52,579 nt of DNA from Candidatus Saccharimonadia bacterium (GCA_035544015.1 DATKIP010000083.1:1-52579); one strand, 5' to 3'; positions 33,901-42,433 are shown, counted from the stretch's first letter. The notes: generated from the letters alone by a model not told the origin. A program made the numbers and translations.

Positions 33901-34420
33901 TCGGCTGATCTCCTTTCCGCCGGAGCTCCTGCACTACGCGGACCACCAGTCCGTCGCGGCCTGCTCGCCCCATACCCCGGGAGCGAGCGGGCCGCAAGGC
34001 ACTCGGCGCTCGCAGTATTCCTGTTGCTGCAAGCCGGCGTCATCCAGGCCATAGCCAACCGTCTCTAGCAGAGCGGACAGCCTCCAGCCTGGTCATCGCG
34101 CTCACATCGCGGGTTAGCCGCCCGCATCGGCCCGTTCGCCCCAGAAACCCCGGGGCGAACGGGCCGCGCTTCGTCTAAAATGTCGAACGCCCCGACCCAT
34201 TCCTTGCGCAGGGTCCGATCGGGGTGTGGTTCGTGTATCAGGCGGTCGAGCCGACCGCCGCCGACTGCACAGCGGCGGGCTTGGCTGAGCAGAACGGATT
34301 TTTAATCATTTTCGCGTCACGTTTGATTTTGAATCCAGAGAGTTCGAGTTCAGCCGATCACTTGCCCCAAACCCCTAAAGCTTATATGGTAGACCCAACA
34401 AAGGATCACAAATACCAACT
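33901..34420. other. 520-bp interval with hairpins and no convincing gene
   Basis: The interval holds one imperfect long hairpin (GCGGCC...GGCCGC arms, 33956-33997) and one perfect 15-bp hairpin, CGGCCCGTTCGCCCC/GGGGCGAACGGGCCG (34128-34166). Next come a -10-like TAAAAT and short hairpins CCCCGA/TCGGGG, GGCGGTC/GACCGCC and CCGCCG/CGGCGG (34185-34280). A GTG-started frame of 66 codons from 34224 runs into the GAPDH start but has no credible composition. It looks like the site of a lost or decayed single-gene unit. Confidence 0.45.
34128..34166. terminator. 15-bp perfect G+C-rich hairpin without an assignable gene
   Basis: CGGCCCGTTCGCCCC and GGGGCGAACGGGCCG pair perfectly around a 9-nt loop. 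It is of the type seen after accessory genes here, but no intact gene directly precedes it. Confidence 0.6.
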
Positions 34421-35431
34421 ATGAGCTACAAAATCGCCATCAACGGTTTCGGTCGCATCGGCCGCAACGCTTTCAAAATTGCCCTAGGTCACCCCGAACT
34501 TGAGATCGTGGCCGTCAACGACATCACGAGCACCGACGTGCTGGCCTACCTCCTCAAACACGATTCCAACTACGGCACCTTCCACGAAGAAGTCGGCCAC
34601 GACGAGGGCAGCCTGATCGTCGGCGGCAAAAAAATCCGCGTCACCGCCGAAAAAGACCCCGCCCTGCTGCCCTGGAAAGACCTGGCCGTCGACGTCGTCA
34701 TCGAGTCCACCGGCCGCTTCACCAAGGTCGAAGACGCCAGTAAACACCTGCAAGCCGGCGCCAAGCGCGTCGTAATTTCCGGCCCAGCCAAAGGGGAGGG
34801 TGTCGGCACGTTTGTGATCGGCGTCAACGAGCACGACCTCAGCCCCACAGACACGGTAGTCTCCAATGCCTCCTGCACCACCAACTGCATCACGCCCGTA
34901 GCCGTTGTGATCGAAGAAAAATTCGGCATTGAAAAAGCCATGATGACCACCGTGCACTCCTACACCGCCAGCCAGTCGCTCCAAGACGCGCCCAGCAAAG
35001 ACGTGCGCGAAGGCCGCAACGCTGCCGAAAACATTGTGCCTACCAGCACCGGCGCCGCCACCGCCGCGGCCAAAGCTTTCCCGGCTCTCAAGGGCAAATT
35101 CGACGGCCTCAGTATCCGCGTGCCCACTCCCGTCGTCTCCTTGAGCGACTTCACCTTCGTCACCACCAAGGACGTCACCAAAGAAGGCGTCAACGAGGCC
35201 CTCGTGGCCGCCGCCAAAGACCCGCGCTTCCAGGGCATTCTCGACGTCACCAATGAGCCGCTTGTATCCAGCGACTTCATCGGCAACCCCCACTCCGGCA
35301 TTGTCGACCTCGCTCTTACCAACGTCGTCGGTGGCAACCTGCTCAAGGTCGTGGCCTGGTACGACAACGAGTGGGGCTACTCGAACCGCCTCGTGGAGCA
35401 GGTGCTGAATGTGGGCAAAACCATCGCCTAA
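34421..35431 (+). CDS. gap: Glyceraldehyde-3-phosphate dehydrogenase
   Basis: This 336-residue glycolytic enzyme oxidises glyceraldehyde-3-phosphate with NAD and phosphate. The N-terminal NAD motif is INGFGRIGR. The catalytic Cys is in SNASCTTNC at residue 152. HSYTASQSLQD, the conserved S-loop region and the C-terminal WYDNEWGYSNR are all present. The first -10-like element (TATATG) is about 34 bases upstream. It is a single gene between accessory units. Confidence 0.98.
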   Translation: MSYKIAINGFGRIGRNAFKIALGHPELEIVAVNDITSTDVLAYLLKHDSNYGTFHEEVGHDEGSLIVGGKKIRVTAEKDPALLPWKDLAVDVVIESTGRFTKVEDASKHLQAGAKRVVISGPAKGEGVGTFVIGVNEHDLSPTDTVVSNASCTTNCITPVAVVIEEKFGIEKAMMTTVHSYTASQSLQDAPSKDVREGRNAAENIVPTSTGAATAAAKAFPALKGKFDGLSIRVPTPVVSLSDFTFVTTKDVTKEGVNEALVAAAKDPRFQGILDVTNEPLVSSDFIGNPHSGIVDLALTNVVGGNLLKVVAWYDNEWGYSNRLVEQVLNVGKTIA

Positions 35432-35563
35432 TCCGCCTCAAGAATTCATTGACGCCCTCCCCGACCCCGTTTAGCATAAGCGGTGTACCGTCCTAGAACG
35501 AATAGGTATGGTACTCGGTCAGTCCAGGCCGGCATGGCCTCCTCGCTCAGAAGGGTACCCCAA

Positions 35564-35974
35564 GTGTACAGAACGGGAACATGCATTATCGATCACGGCT
35601 TCAAGCCGCCGGACAGCAATTCCGCCGGCTGCATCTACGTAGTACTCTGCATACGCACTCCAGAGTACTTGCCCTGCGGTCAAATCCACCTCCGGAGCGA
35701 CCTCTGGACCGGACCCAGGGCCGTGATGTCGTGCAACTACACGCCAAGCCAGTGGGCGCAGCACATCACCGCGGCCAAGGCGATCCAAGCGCTCGACCGG
35801 GAGGCCTGGTTCGGAGCCTTCGCTCCGTGGTTCGAGGAGCCCGAGCTCAAAGCATTCAAGACGGCTGTGCTGAGAGGAGCCTTCGACCTGAGCGTCCTGG
35901 AGCGCACAGCTGCCGAAGCCGCGGCTCAACGGGCCGCCAAGGAGGCCGCCAACGGCGTTCTGGTCGCTGCCTAG
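35564..35974 (+). CDS. Hypothetical protein, paralogue A of a tandem pair
   Basis: This protein of about 136 residues is related to its downstream neighbour at 36168. Both have an N-terminal segment ending in Ser-x-(Ala/Gly)-Gly-Cys followed by a Cys-rich stretch. Both then have the motif LDxxAWF and a helical end: ELKAFKTAVLRGAFDLSVLER here, ELKAFRLGVLDGQFNYERLEE there. AGAAGG lies nine bases before GTG 35564; ATG 35534 and GTG 35483 are alternatives. The leader holds AGGCC/GGCCT. It is soluble, without a signal peptide, and no family is recognised. Confidence 0.55.
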   Translation: MYRTGTCIIDHGFKPPDSNSAGCIYVVLCIRTPEYLPCGQIHLRSDLWTGPRAVMSCNYTPSQWAQHITAAKAIQALDREAWFGAFAPWFEEPELKAFKTAVLRGAFDLSVLERTAAEAAAQRAAKEAANGVLVAA

Positions 35975-36005
35975 CCTTGGGGAGCCAGCCCGACCCGAAA
36001 CCGAG

Positions 36006-36034
36006 CGCACCCGCCTCTACCCGGGGCGGGTGCG
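36006..36034 (+). terminator. G+C-rich hairpin after paralogue A
   Basis: CGCACCCGCC and GGCGGGTGCG form a 10-bp perfect stem. CCCTTTT follows a few bases later. Confidence 0.65.
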
Positions 36035-36045
36035 AACCAGCCCTT

Positions 36046-36113
36046 TTGACGTACATTCCACTAATGCTTAAAATAATCCTGTCTTGCGCCGTCACATCGC
36101 ACCGCGCGGACAG
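36046..36113 (+). promoter_or_regulatory. Strong promoter and 5' stem-loop of paralogue B
   Basis: TTGACG (36046-36051), a 17-bp spacer and TAAAAT (36069-36074) form a near-consensus promoter. The expected transcript starts just before a stem made of CTGTCTTGCGC (36079-36089) and GCGCGGACAG (36104-36113), 10 bp with one bulge. Confidence 0.65.
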
Positions 36114-36167
36114 TACCCACAACAGCGCCCAGGAGGGCCCTGTTTCAACCACCGGGAGAGGCTCGCA

Positions 36168-36563
36168 ATGCCTTATCTTCAGTACACCGACCCAAGAACG
36201 GTGAACGACGTTCTCGCCGTCGGCCTCAAGTCAAGCTTCAGCGACTCGGGCGGCTGCGTAGTTCCGGGGTTGTGTAGCCACTGCCCCGACGTGCACTTCT
36301 ACGACAGCAAGCGAGATCACGATCTCGGAGATCGGACGCCAATCTTCGCCATCCAGGCCGCCAAGTGGCGCGCTCTCGTCGCCGAGACCCAGCGGACCGG
36401 CATTCTGGACCCGGTCGCATGGTTCTGCAGCATCGCCGAGCGCTTCACGCCGAAGGAGCTCAAGGCCTTCCGGCTCGGCGTGCTCGATGGGCAGTTCAAC
36501 TACGAACGGCTCGAAGAGAACCTCCACGCGCGGCTCGACCAACCCGAACTCGTAGCCGCCTAG
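36168..36563 (+). CDS. Hypothetical protein, paralogue B of a tandem pair
   Basis: This 131-residue protein is related to the upstream 35564 product (see the shared AWF and ELKAF segments). The N-terminal half has four cysteines and two histidines, including the closely spaced CVVPGLCSHCPDVH, which could bind a metal. The C-terminal half is helical. GAGAGG six bases before ATG 36168 sets the start. It is a single unit with a consensus promoter, a 5' stem-loop and a 13-bp hairpin. The function is unknown. Confidence 0.6.
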   Translation: MPYLQYTDPRTVNDVLAVGLKSSFSDSGGCVVPGLCSHCPDVHFYDSKRDHDLGDRTPIFAIQAAKWRALVAETQRTGILDPVAWFCSIAERFTPKELKAFRLGVLDGQFNYERLEENLHARLDQPELVAA

Positions 36564-36582
36564 CCGGCCTCACCCCCGAACC

Positions 36583-36615
36583 CGCGCCTGCCCCCACCGA
36601 CCGGGGGCAGGCGCG
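36583..36615 (+). terminator. 13-bp perfect hairpin after paralogue B
   Basis: CGCGCCTGCCCCC and GGGGGCAGGCGCG pair perfectly with a 7-nt loop. Confidence 0.7.
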
Positions 36616-36660
36616 CCCCCAAACTTTACAATTACCACCAGATTGCCCAATACTATAACC

Positions 36661-37107
36661 ATGAAGATCTATCTGGGCGCCGACCATGCCGGCTACGAAC
36701 TCAAAAACATCATCAGCGAGCACCTCGTGCATGCCGGCTACGACGTCGAAGACGAGGGCGCCAAAACCCTCGACCCCGCCGACGATTACGCGCAGTACGC
36801 CTACGCCGTGACCACCAAGGTTTTGGGCGAGGAAGACGACCCCCGGGGCATTCTCATTTGCGGCTCGGGTCAGGGCATGGCCATCGCGGCCAACCGCGTG
36901 GGCGGCATCCGCGCCTCGGTGATCTGGAGCGTCGACGGCGCCAAACTCACTCGCGAGCACAACGATTCCAACGTGCTCGCTCTGCCCTCGCGCATGGTCG
37001 ACACCGACACCGCCCTAGCCATCGTGGACGCCTGGCTGGCCGAGCCGTTTTCCGGCGACGAACGCCACGAGCGCCGCCTCCAGCAAATCGACGACCTCTA
37101 CGCCTAA
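36661..37107 (+). CDS. rpiB: Ribose-5-phosphate isomerase B
   Basis: This 148-residue enzyme interconverts ribose-5-phosphate and ribulose-5-phosphate. The RpiB/LacAB signature is clear: GADHAGYELKN at the N-terminus, CGSGQGMAIAANRVGGIRA with the catalytic Cys, and REHNDSNVLALPSRM. TACTAT lies four bases before ATG 36661, so I use that start and a near-leaderless transcript. It ends just before the hairpin of the convergent SPFH-like gene. Confidence 0.95.
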   Translation: MKIYLGADHAGYELKNIISEHLVHAGYDVEDEGAKTLDPADDYAQYAYAVTTKVLGEEDDPRGILICGSGQGMAIAANRVGGIRASVIWSVDGAKLTREHNDSNVLALPSRMVDTDTALAIVDAWLAEPFSGDERHERRLQQIDDLYA

Positions 37108-37122
37108 CCCCCGAACGCTTAG

Positions 37123-37156
37123 GAGGCTCCCCGGACGCCATTGTCCGGGGAGCCTC
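37123..37156 (-). terminator. 14-bp perfect hairpin after the SPFH-like gene
   Basis: GAGGCTCCCCGGAC and GTCCGGGGAGCCTC pair perfectly with a 6-nt loop. It lies between the convergent rpiB and SPFH-like genes. Confidence 0.7.
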
Positions 37157-37185
37157 AAGTGGTCGTTGTGGCGCGTGGCCACGGG

Positions 37186-37863
37186 TTAATCCTCCTCCTC
37201 GGGTTCCACCCCCAGGCGCTTGGCAACCCTGCGGGCCAGCGACAAGAACTCCCGGTACACCCGGACCATCTGCGTCTGCGGACCCGGGCTGAACTCCGCC
37301 ATAACTATCACGGTGGGGTCCACCCCTAGCTCGAGTAGTTCGCGACTTGCCTGGGCGGCCTCCAGAAAGAACCGGCGCAGCTTCTCACGGTCGCCATCGT
37401 GTGGCTTGGTGCTGAGCACATCGCCGACCACGCCGTGGAAGAAGTTGCTCGTAAGCGCGGCGTACGTTTGCGGCGCCTGGCATAGGGCTTTGATCAGGCC
37501 TTCTCGTGTGAGACGGTGCACCATGTTGATACGGGTGAGGTAAACAAGCTCGTTGCCCACCTCAACCGCGAAGGACCTGTCGTCGGTGCTGCGATGCTCA
37601 ATCTGTTCGCACCGGAGTTTGTCGCGCCCAGGGAGACCCCAGACGATTTTGCCGGATGTGTGGACCAGAATCTCCCCTTCTTCCCATACGGCTTTTTGGG
37701 TCAGCGTGCCGCGCCGAACCTTGGTCCGTTCGCGCGTCGCACGCCCATTGCGGAAGTTGATGCCTTGGCATCCGTCCGGAACAGTGAAAGTCTTCTTGAA
37801 GACCGCTGCACCCGCCGTAATCAATCCGGCGAGGGTGCCGAGCAGCAGTGTGAGTGAGCCCAT
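37186..37863 (-). CDS. SPFH/Band-7-like membrane protein
   Basis: This 225-residue protein has an N-terminal membrane helix (LTLLLGTLAGLITAGAAVF) followed by a domain resembling SPFH/stomatin: FTVPDGCQGINFRNGRA, then EILVHTSGKIVWGLPGRDKL, strands, and an Ala/Glu-rich helix (FFLEAAQASRELLELGV). SPFH proteins form membrane scaffolds that control proteases or membrane domains. The match is by eye, and the protein is shorter than classical stomatins. GGAGG lies nine bases before ATG 37863. It is a single unit with its own hairpin. Confidence 0.55.
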   Translation of the reverse strand: MGSLTLLLGTLAGLITAGAAVFKKTFTVPDGCQGINFRNGRATRERTKVRRGTLTQKAVWEEGEILVHTSGKIVWGLPGRDKLRCEQIEHRSTDDRSFAVEVGNELVYLTRINMVHRLTREGLIKALCQAPQTYAALTSNFFHGVVGDVLSTKPHDGDREKLRRFFLEAAQASRELLELGVDPTVIVMAEFSPGPQTQMVRVYREFLSLARRVAKRLGVEPEEED

Positions 37864-38010
37864 GGTTCAACGCCTCCTTCGGAGGTCTCGGCGCAGTGGC
37901 GGGAGTATTCGGATGTCGGAACGATTGGGTGCGATGGGGTAGGGGTGCAGGTTCTTCGCGAAAGCGTTATGCTGCTGGTACGTTTATATACCACCCGGAA
38001 AGCAAATACC

Positions 38011-38649
38011 ATGGCCCAAATCGCCCCCACCATCAACGCCACCACGCCGCAGGACTACGCCCGCCGCATCGATAACGTCAAAAGCTTTGCCACCCGCCTG
38101 CACATCGACGCTGGCGACGGCGTGTTCACCGACGTCAAAACCGTCGGCCTCAGCCAGGTGTACGACATCGACGGCGTGCCCTTTGACCTGCACCTCATGA
38201 TGGTCCACCCCGAGAGCCAAATCGAAAATATCATCAGTTTGCAGCCCCATTTGGTGATCGTGCACTACGAAGCCGCTTTCGATCGCGAAGCGTTCTTCCG
38301 CCAAATCCGCGAGATGGACATCAAGGTCGGCCTAGCCGTCGGCACCGAAACCATGATCGAACAGGTCAAAGACATTTTGCCCACCATCGACCACCTCGTG
38401 GTGTTCACCGGCCGCCTCGGCCACAACGGCGGCGAATTTCGCGCCGATTGCCTCGAAAAAATCGCTCAAGCCCGCGCCATCAACCCCGACCTCGAGATCG
38501 CCGTCGACGGCGGCCTCAACCAAACCACCGCCCGCCTGGCCGTCGAAGCCGGCGCCAACCTCCTCGACGTCGGCAGCTTCATCCAAGACGCCGCCGACCC
38601 CGAAATGGCCTACATCGCCGTGCAGGCCATCGCCGAGGGCGTCTCATGA
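38011..38649 (+). CDS. rpe: Ribulose-phosphate 3-epimerase-like protein
   Basis: This 213-residue TIM barrel interconverts ribulose-5-phosphate and xylulose-5-phosphate. Conserved positions are visible as APTINA at the start, LHIDAGDG (usually HxDxMDG), FDLHLMMVHPE and the phosphate-side VDGGLNQTTA. The variation in the HxDxMDG and FVPN segments makes it a divergent member, so a related hexulose-type epimerase is possible. I use ATG 38011, which fits the family start. Rpe activity would link RpiB and transketolase, encoded nearby. Confidence 0.8.
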   Translation: MAQIAPTINATTPQDYARRIDNVKSFATRLHIDAGDGVFTDVKTVGLSQVYDIDGVPFDLHLMMVHPESQIENIISLQPHLVIVHYEAAFDREAFFRQIREMDIKVGLAVGTETMIEQVKDILPTIDHLVVFTGRLGHNGGEFRADCLEKIAQARAINPDLEIAVDGGLNQTTARLAVEAGANLLDVGSFIQDAADPEMAYIAVQAIAEGVS

Positions 38650-38704
38650 GATTGGCTTGGTAAAGCCATTCGCCAAAATCGCCAAACCCAGTTATGCTTA
38701 ATGC

Positions 38705-39076
38705 ATGAGTGCTCCAGAGCTCGAATCCACTCCCCATCATGAATACGACGCCCCCAGCAGCCGCCGGGTTGCAGGCCCGCTATTGGTCGCCGCCGGCCTG
38801 ATAAGCTTAGCAATTTGCACTCAAACCTTGCGCATCCCCGTGGTGTACAAAGGCGTCGATTATGCCGCCATTCTCACCATCGGGGGAGCGCTCGCCGGCC
38901 TCAGCCTGGCTTGGGCAGGCGGGTATTTAATAGCCACCAAGCGCTATTTTCTCTCGCTCCACGCGCACCCGGTAGTGGGGATTTATTTCGCATTGGTACT
39001 GTTCTTCATTCAGCTGGCCGCTTACGCTACGATTTTTATCATTACACATGTTCTCGCGGCCATTCAGATCGAGTAG
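38705..39076 (+). CDS. Membrane protein with three helices, 123 residues
   Basis: After about 20 polar residues this protein has three or four hydrophobic segments (LLVAAGLISLAIC, AAILTIGGALAGLSLAW and IYFALVLFFIQLAAYATIFII). No family is recognised. TATGCT lies six bases before the ATG, indicating a leaderless transcript. It is a single gene between rpe and an exported protein gene. Confidence 0.65.
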   Translation: MSAPELESTPHHEYDAPSSRRVAGPLLVAAGLISLAICTQTLRIPVVYKGVDYAAILTIGGALAGLSLAWAGGYLIATKRYFLSLHAHPVVGIYFALVLFFIQLAAYATIFIITHVLAAIQIE

Positions 39077-39180
39077 CAGCCAAATTAGACTGTTAATCGC
39101 GCCATAATCAGCTAAAATCGCTCTGTCCCGTCGCACTGCCTGCTCGTTCATTGCTATCCCCGCCCCTATCTAGGAGTGCC

Positions 39181-39672
39181 ATGCTCAAAGTCAGGCGCCA
39201 CTCCCGGCTGACGCAAGGCATTGTCGTCCTCGTCGCCGCCATCGCCGCCGTCGCAGTCCTGCCTCAGGTGCAAACTCAGCCGGGGTCGGGACCGGGCAAC
39301 GGCCAGACCACCACCGATTGCCAGGCCGATCCGGCCGGCGAGCCCGTCGACATCGTGGTAGCGGGACAATATACCGGGAGATACACCGGTATGAGGGTCT
39401 CGTACTGGATCGGCGGCCGCGTCACCGAAGACCCGGCCGAAACCACGATGGCAAATCCGTACTCCAAGAGAAACGCGCTGTACTGGGAACTCCCCACGTC
39501 CGAACCGGTGTGGCCATGCGAAACCGTTAGGGTCAAGGTTATACCCATGGGCGGAGAGTCGGGGGAGTTGGAATGCTGGATCAAGGAGTTCGTGGGTAAG
39601 ACCCCGGTCACGCGTCAGTATATCCCCGACCCTCACGAAGCCAAGTGCGAGTGGACGGCCCCGGCAGCGTAG
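39181..39672 (+). CDS. Exported cysteine-containing protein, 163 residues
   Basis: The protein has a basic start and one membrane or signal helix (GIVVLVAAIAAVAVL, about residues 13-27), then a strand-rich external domain with cysteines in TDCQAD, WPCETVRVKV and ELECWIKE. The WPCETVRVKV segment resembles the LxLCxxxVxL segment of the array at 43.8-47.5 kb, so it may be a distant relative. AGGAGT before ATG 39181 sets the start. It is a single unit ended by a 10-bp hairpin. Confidence 0.6.
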   Translation: MLKVRRHSRLTQGIVVLVAAIAAVAVLPQVQTQPGSGPGNGQTTTDCQADPAGEPVDIVVAGQYTGRYTGMRVSYWIGGRVTEDPAETTMANPYSKRNALYWELPTSEPVWPCETVRVKVIPMGGESGELECWIKEFVGKTPVTRQYIPDPHEAKCEWTAPAA

Positions 39673-39687
39673 CGACGGGATCATCTC

Positions 39688-39722
39688 GGCACCGGGCCGG
39701 GCCCTGCGCCCCGCCCGGTGCC
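39688..39722 (+). terminator. G+C-rich hairpin after the 39181 gene
   Basis: GGCACCGGGC and GCCCGGTGCC form a perfect 10-bp stem with an internal GGGCC-rich loop. Confidence 0.65.
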
Positions 39723-39759
39723 CCTCGCCAAATTCGGCCGAAAAGGTTATGGTTGTGGT

Positions 39760-40623
39760 ATGACGCACAAGCAACTCGAGCTCCAGGCCGAGCAAATCCG
39801 CGAGGATATCATCACCATGCTCGTCGAGGCCGGCAGCGGCCACAGCGCCGGTCCGCTGGGGTTGGCCGACATCTTTACGGCCCTTTATTTCGAAATTATG
39901 GATCACCGCCCCAAGCAGCCCGATTGGGAGGGCCGCGACCGCCTCTTCCTGAGCAACGGCCACACCGTGCCCGTGCGCTACGCCACCATGGCCCGCGCCG
40001 GCTACTTCCCGGTCAAGGAGCTGGCCACCCTGCGCAAATTCGGCTCGCGGCTGCAGGGCCACCCCGAACGCCTGCGCCTACCCGGCCTCGAATCCACCTC
40101 CGGACCGCTCGGCAGCGGCCTCAGCCAAGCCGCCGGCCATGCCCTGGCGCTGCGCATGGACGGCAGCCGCAGCCATGTCTATGTCATCACCGGCGACGGC
40201 GAGCTCGACGAAGGCAACATCTGGGAAGCTGCCATGTTCGCCGCCAAATACAAGCTCTCGGGCCTCACCGCTATCATCGACCGCAACAACATCCAAATCG
40301 ACGGCCCCACCGACGCCGTGATGCCGCTGGGCAACGTCGCCGCCAAGTTCGCCGCCTTTGGTTGGTACGTCATCGAGATCGACGGCCACAACTTCCAGGC
40401 CATCATCGACGCCTGCAATCTGGCCAAAACCATCGCCGGCCTGCCCGTCGCCATCGTGGCCCACACCATCGCCGGCAAAGGCGTCGACTACATGGAGGGC
40501 GATTACCATTTCCACGGCTATTTCATGGACGCTCCCGGCGCCCCGGCCAAGGCCGACCAGGCCCGCATCGCCCTGCGCGAATTGCGCACCCTGGGCGGTC
40601 AAATTCGCAGCGAGCATGAATAA
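39760..40623 (+). CDS. Transketolase, N-terminal half
   Basis: This 287-residue protein is the thiamine-diphosphate-binding half of a split transketolase. GHSAGPLGLADI, LFLSNGHTVPV, GPLGSGLSQAAGHALA, GDGELDEGN (ThDP motif) and DRNNIQIDGPT are present. With the C-terminal half at 41405 it would move two-carbon units between sugar phosphates. TATGGT lies six bases before ATG 39760, so the transcript is probably leaderless. It overlaps the next gene by eight bases. The two halves are separated by two small genes here. Confidence 0.95.
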   Translation: MTHKQLELQAEQIREDIITMLVEAGSGHSAGPLGLADIFTALYFEIMDHRPKQPDWEGRDRLFLSNGHTVPVRYATMARAGYFPVKELATLRKFGSRLQGHPERLRLPGLESTSGPLGSGLSQAAGHALALRMDGSRSHVYVITGDGELDEGNIWEAAMFAAKYKLSGLTAIIDRNNIQIDGPTDAVMPLGNVAAKFAAFGWYVIEIDGHNFQAIIDACNLAKTIAGLPVAIVAHTIAGKGVDYMEGDYHFHGYFMDAPGAPAKADQARIALRELRTLGGQIRSEHE

Positions 40624-40924
40624 CCCCAAATTGTCACAATACCTCTTTTGGGCTCTCTTGCCCGCCAATGGCTTCTTCATCATCTGGCTCGGACTTGGCG
40701 GCCTCAAAGCAGCCACCGGATTCCTCGCGCCCAATGTCCCCGGCGCCCTTTTCATCGCCACCCTCGGCTTGCCATACCTGATCGGCGCCATCATACTCGT
40801 TTGGCTACAATACCAGCTTTACCGACGCAGCCGATGGGCGCCTATCCCGGCCATCCCGGTGGGAATCATCGAATATTGGATACTTTTAAGCGTAGTCGCG
40901 ACCTGGCTCGGCCTGCAGGACTAA
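40616..40924 (+). CDS. Small membrane protein, 102 residues
   Basis: This protein has three hydrophobic segments (YLFWALLPANGFFIIWLGL, ALFIATLGLPYLIGAIILVWL and IIEYWILLSVVATWLGL). It starts inside the last codons of the transketolase N-half, so it is translationally coupled to it. No family is recognised. Confidence 0.6.
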   Translation: MNNPKLSQYLFWALLPANGFFIIWLGLGGLKAATGFLAPNVPGALFIATLGLPYLIGAIILVWLQYQLYRRSRWAPIPAIPVGIIEYWILLSVVATWLGLQD

Positions 40925-41028
40925 AATCAAGCCTTGACCCTTCCTGCGCCCCATCCCGTATCATAGATGGTCCAAAGAGGGGAGAAAACTATGCGAGAAA
41001 ATGACCATGACCATACAGGGAAAACACC

Positions 41029-41364
41029 ATGTCGCAGGTAAACTTTACGCTTGAAGATATCAAACAATTATTAGACGATCGTCTCGATGAGCGCTTTACT
41101 GCCGAGCGCGAGCACACTCGAGCAATGATCCAGGAGGGCGTGAAAGAGGGGACCGATTATGTGATCGAGCAATTCAACAGCTTCATCAAAGATAATTTCG
41201 AACCCACCATGAAGAAATTCGATCAGCATTTTGACCGCATCGAGGATCATCTCGATCACCTCGACATCGATGTAGCCACCCTCCGGACCGATGTGCGTCA
41301 CATCAAGCAGGTGCTGCAGATTGATCGTACCAGTCTATCAGCTCCACTCATGGGCACACCGTAA
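41029..41364 (+). CDS. Coiled-coil protein, 111 residues
   Basis: This charged protein has heptad-like spacing over most of its length (for example IKQLLDDRLDERF and FDRIEDHLDHLDIDVATL), resembling short coiled-coil proteins common in Patescibacteria. There is no membrane helix. It lies between the transketolase halves; its end is 40 bases before the start of the C-half. The function is unknown. Confidence 0.65.
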   Translation: MSQVNFTLEDIKQLLDDRLDERFTAEREHTRAMIQEGVKEGTDYVIEQFNSFIKDNFEPTMKKFDQHFDRIEDHLDHLDIDVATLRTDVRHIKQVLQIDRTSLSAPLMGTP

Positions 41365-41404
41365 GCATTTTGTCTTTTCCCTCACCAAGCCGTATCATGA
41401 AGCT

Positions 41405-42391
41405 ATGATTGAGCCGCAGCAACATCTCGTTCCCAATCTGTTCTCCAAAGAGGTCAAGCAAGAGGCCACCCGCATGGGCTTCGGGCGCGGCCTGCTCGAG
41501 CTCGGCCACACCAACAAAAACGTCGTAGCCCTCTGCGCCGACCTCACCGAATCTACTCGCATGATCGATTTTGCCAAGAGCTACCCCGAGCGCTTCGTGG
41601 AGGTCGGCGTGGCCGAGCAAAATCTCGTGACGCTCGGTGCCGGCATGGCGCTAGCGGGCAAAATCCCGTTTGTGGCCAGCTACGCCGCCTTTTCGCCAGG
41701 CCGCAACTGGGAGCAAATTCGCACCACCATCTGCCTCAATGACACCAACGTCAAAATCGTCGGTGCGCACGCCGGCGTTTCGGTCGGCCCCGACGGCGCC
41801 ACCCACCAGATGCTCGAAGACATCGCCCTCATGCGCGTGCTACCCAACATGACCGTCGTGGTGCCGGCCGACGCCGTGGAGGCCGAAAAAGCCACCTTGG
41901 TGCTAGCCGCCAAATACGGCCCCGCCTACATCCGGCTGGCGCGCGAAAAGTCGCCTATCATCACCACCGACAAGTCGCCGTTTTCGCTCGCCAAGGCCCA
42001 GGTGCTGCGGTTTGGCCACGACCTCACCATCGTCGCCTGCGGCACCATGGTGTACCAGGCGCTCGTGGCCGCCGAAAAGCTCAGCCACAAGGGCATCGAG
42101 GCCGAGGTGATCAACGCCGCCGTCATCAAACCCCTCGACACCGTCACCATCGTGGCCAGCGCCCGCAAAACCGGCGCCGTGCTCACCGTGGAGGAGGCGC
42201 AAATCGCCGGCGGTCTCGGCGGCGCCGTCGCCGAAACCCTGGCCGACCACCATCCCGTGCCCATGACGCGCATCGGCATGCTCGACCGCTTTGGCGAATC
42301 CGGCGTGCCGAGCGAGCTGCTCGAGCATTTTGGCCTCAGCGCCGCCAATATTGCCGCCAAAGCTCTCGACCTTCGCAAACGCAAGGCGTAA
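41405..42391 (+). CDS. Transketolase, C-terminal half
   Basis: This 328-residue protein carries the pyrimidine-binding and C-terminal domains of transketolase. The segments VGVAEQNLVTLGAGMALAGK, FVASYAAF, GAHAGVSVGPDGATHQ and VVPADAVEAEKA are typical, as is the C-terminal EEAQIAGGLGGAVAE. TATCAT lies exactly six bases before ATG 41405, so this start and a leaderless transcript are favoured over 41291. It partners with the 39760 product. Confidence 0.95.
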   Translation: MIEPQQHLVPNLFSKEVKQEATRMGFGRGLLELGHTNKNVVALCADLTESTRMIDFAKSYPERFVEVGVAEQNLVTLGAGMALAGKIPFVASYAAFSPGRNWEQIRTTICLNDTNVKIVGAHAGVSVGPDGATHQMLEDIALMRVLPNMTVVVPADAVEAEKATLVLAAKYGPAYIRLAREKSPIITTDKSPFSLAKAQVLRFGHDLTIVACGTMVYQALVAAEKLSHKGIEAEVINAAVIKPLDTVTIVASARKTGAVLTVEEAQIAGGLGGAVAETLADHHPVPMTRIGMLDRFGESGVPSELLEHFGLSAANIAAKALDLRKRKA

Positions 42392-42433
42392 AGTAGTCAC
42401 ATTCAGTAATCATTCAGTAATGAGGACTTCTGC

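Noticed and set aside
34224-34424. 66-codon frame running into the GAPDH gene
   Set aside because: Composition changes abruptly in the middle, the GTG start has no clear ribosome binding site, and the first part overlaps stem-loops.
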